Below are positions 51,175-51,207 of a stretch of DNA of 51,207 nt, piece after piece (positions within the stretch are counted from its first letter, which is position 1; each line of letters starts with the position of its first letter). Both the position numbers and the translations under genes were made by a program. This DNA comes from Oligoflexales bacterium (GTDB lineage: Bacteria; Bdellovibrionota_B; Oligoflexia; Oligoflexales; RGVZ01), in NCBI GenBank assembly GCA_947445775.1, contig CANFEB010000015.1:1-51207 (forward strand), read 5' to 3'. The notes beneath the pieces were generated by a model, which was not told the DNA's origin, ran no database searches, and saw only the letters and a program-made list of their open reading frames with translations.

Positions 51175-51207
51175 TAGCTCCCTTCCCTATTCATAGATCT
51201 TCGTGAC
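51175..51207. repeat. Direct repeat, copy 2, at window edge
   Basis: Matches 48583-48615 with one mismatch and reaches the window end, so the full repeat length is not visible. It contains the same last codons (VTKIYE) of a PIN-like reading frame on the minus strand. Confidence 0.9.

Overview
The window is dense, ordinary bacterial chromosome of fairly high GC, with about 50 protein genes and one tRNA gene. No rRNA, CRISPR array or complete insertion sequence was seen. The gene content fits a Gram-negative with an outer membrane: ExbB/ExbD, an outer-membrane barrel protein, lipoproteins and a GspC-like protein. The mix of an acyl-CoA carboxylase with separate biotin carboxylase and biotin-carrier subunits, a BatA-DUF4159 fusion protein, a very large NAD-glutamate dehydrogenase, pilin-like proteins and a PilZ protein suggests a deep-branching proteobacterium, perhaps of the Bdellovibrionota/Oligoflexia kind. 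This is inference; no taxonomic marker is present.

Layout. 1-2721: a minus-strand UbiB-type kinase fused to an SGNH hydrolase. 2807-11477: a long, tightly packed plus-strand run of amn, a membrane coiled-coil protein, trmH, a lipoprotein, three carboxylase genes, pgpA, elbB and greB, many joined by ATGA overlaps. 11551-15644: small lipoprotein, ndk, tex, mtnP. 15812-20176: two tandem paralogous pseudopilin-like genes, a PilZ gene, a LOG-family nucleosidase (minus strand) and a lone gspC-like gene, ending in a perfect 17-bp hairpin. 20275-27779: a minus-strand moxR, DUF58, BatA-DUF4159, vWA operon. 27964-30894: a Flp-like pilin, a membrane partner and a DUF503 protein, then a degenerate GGDEF-EAL protein on the minus strand. 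31266-36528: pta, an M14 carboxypeptidase lipoprotein, an acyl-CoA dehydrogenase on the minus strand whose 3' end overlaps the carboxypeptidase gene, and a secreted protein. 36585-43440: a six-gene minus-strand operon-like run (unknown protein, outer-membrane protein, exbB, exbD, gshA-type ligase, NAD-GDH). 43493-48037: tRNA-Gly(GCC), serA, two exported proteins, an unknown protein and methylmalonyl-CoA epimerase. 48244-51207: a more accessory region with an XRE regulator, a decayed XRE-ImmA/PIN pair, a papain-like protease, an unknown protein and a 33-bp direct repeat that runs off the window edge.

How genes work together. The carboxylase genes and the distant epimerase gene make two successive steps from propionyl-CoA to (R)-methylmalonyl-CoA. 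The mutase is not in the window. Amn, MtnP and the LOG protein are all nucleoside or nucleotide hydrolysis/phosphorolysis enzymes. The MoxR operon probably forms a membrane-associated chaperone/vWA system.

A feature of the whole window is short tandem DNA repeats with unit lengths that are multiples of three (6, 9, 12, 15 and 18 nt). They lie in protein linkers, tails, signal peptides and gene gaps. The most accessory part is the right end, where a toxin-antitoxin-like module appears broken by frameshifts and its 3' flank is repeated at the window edge.
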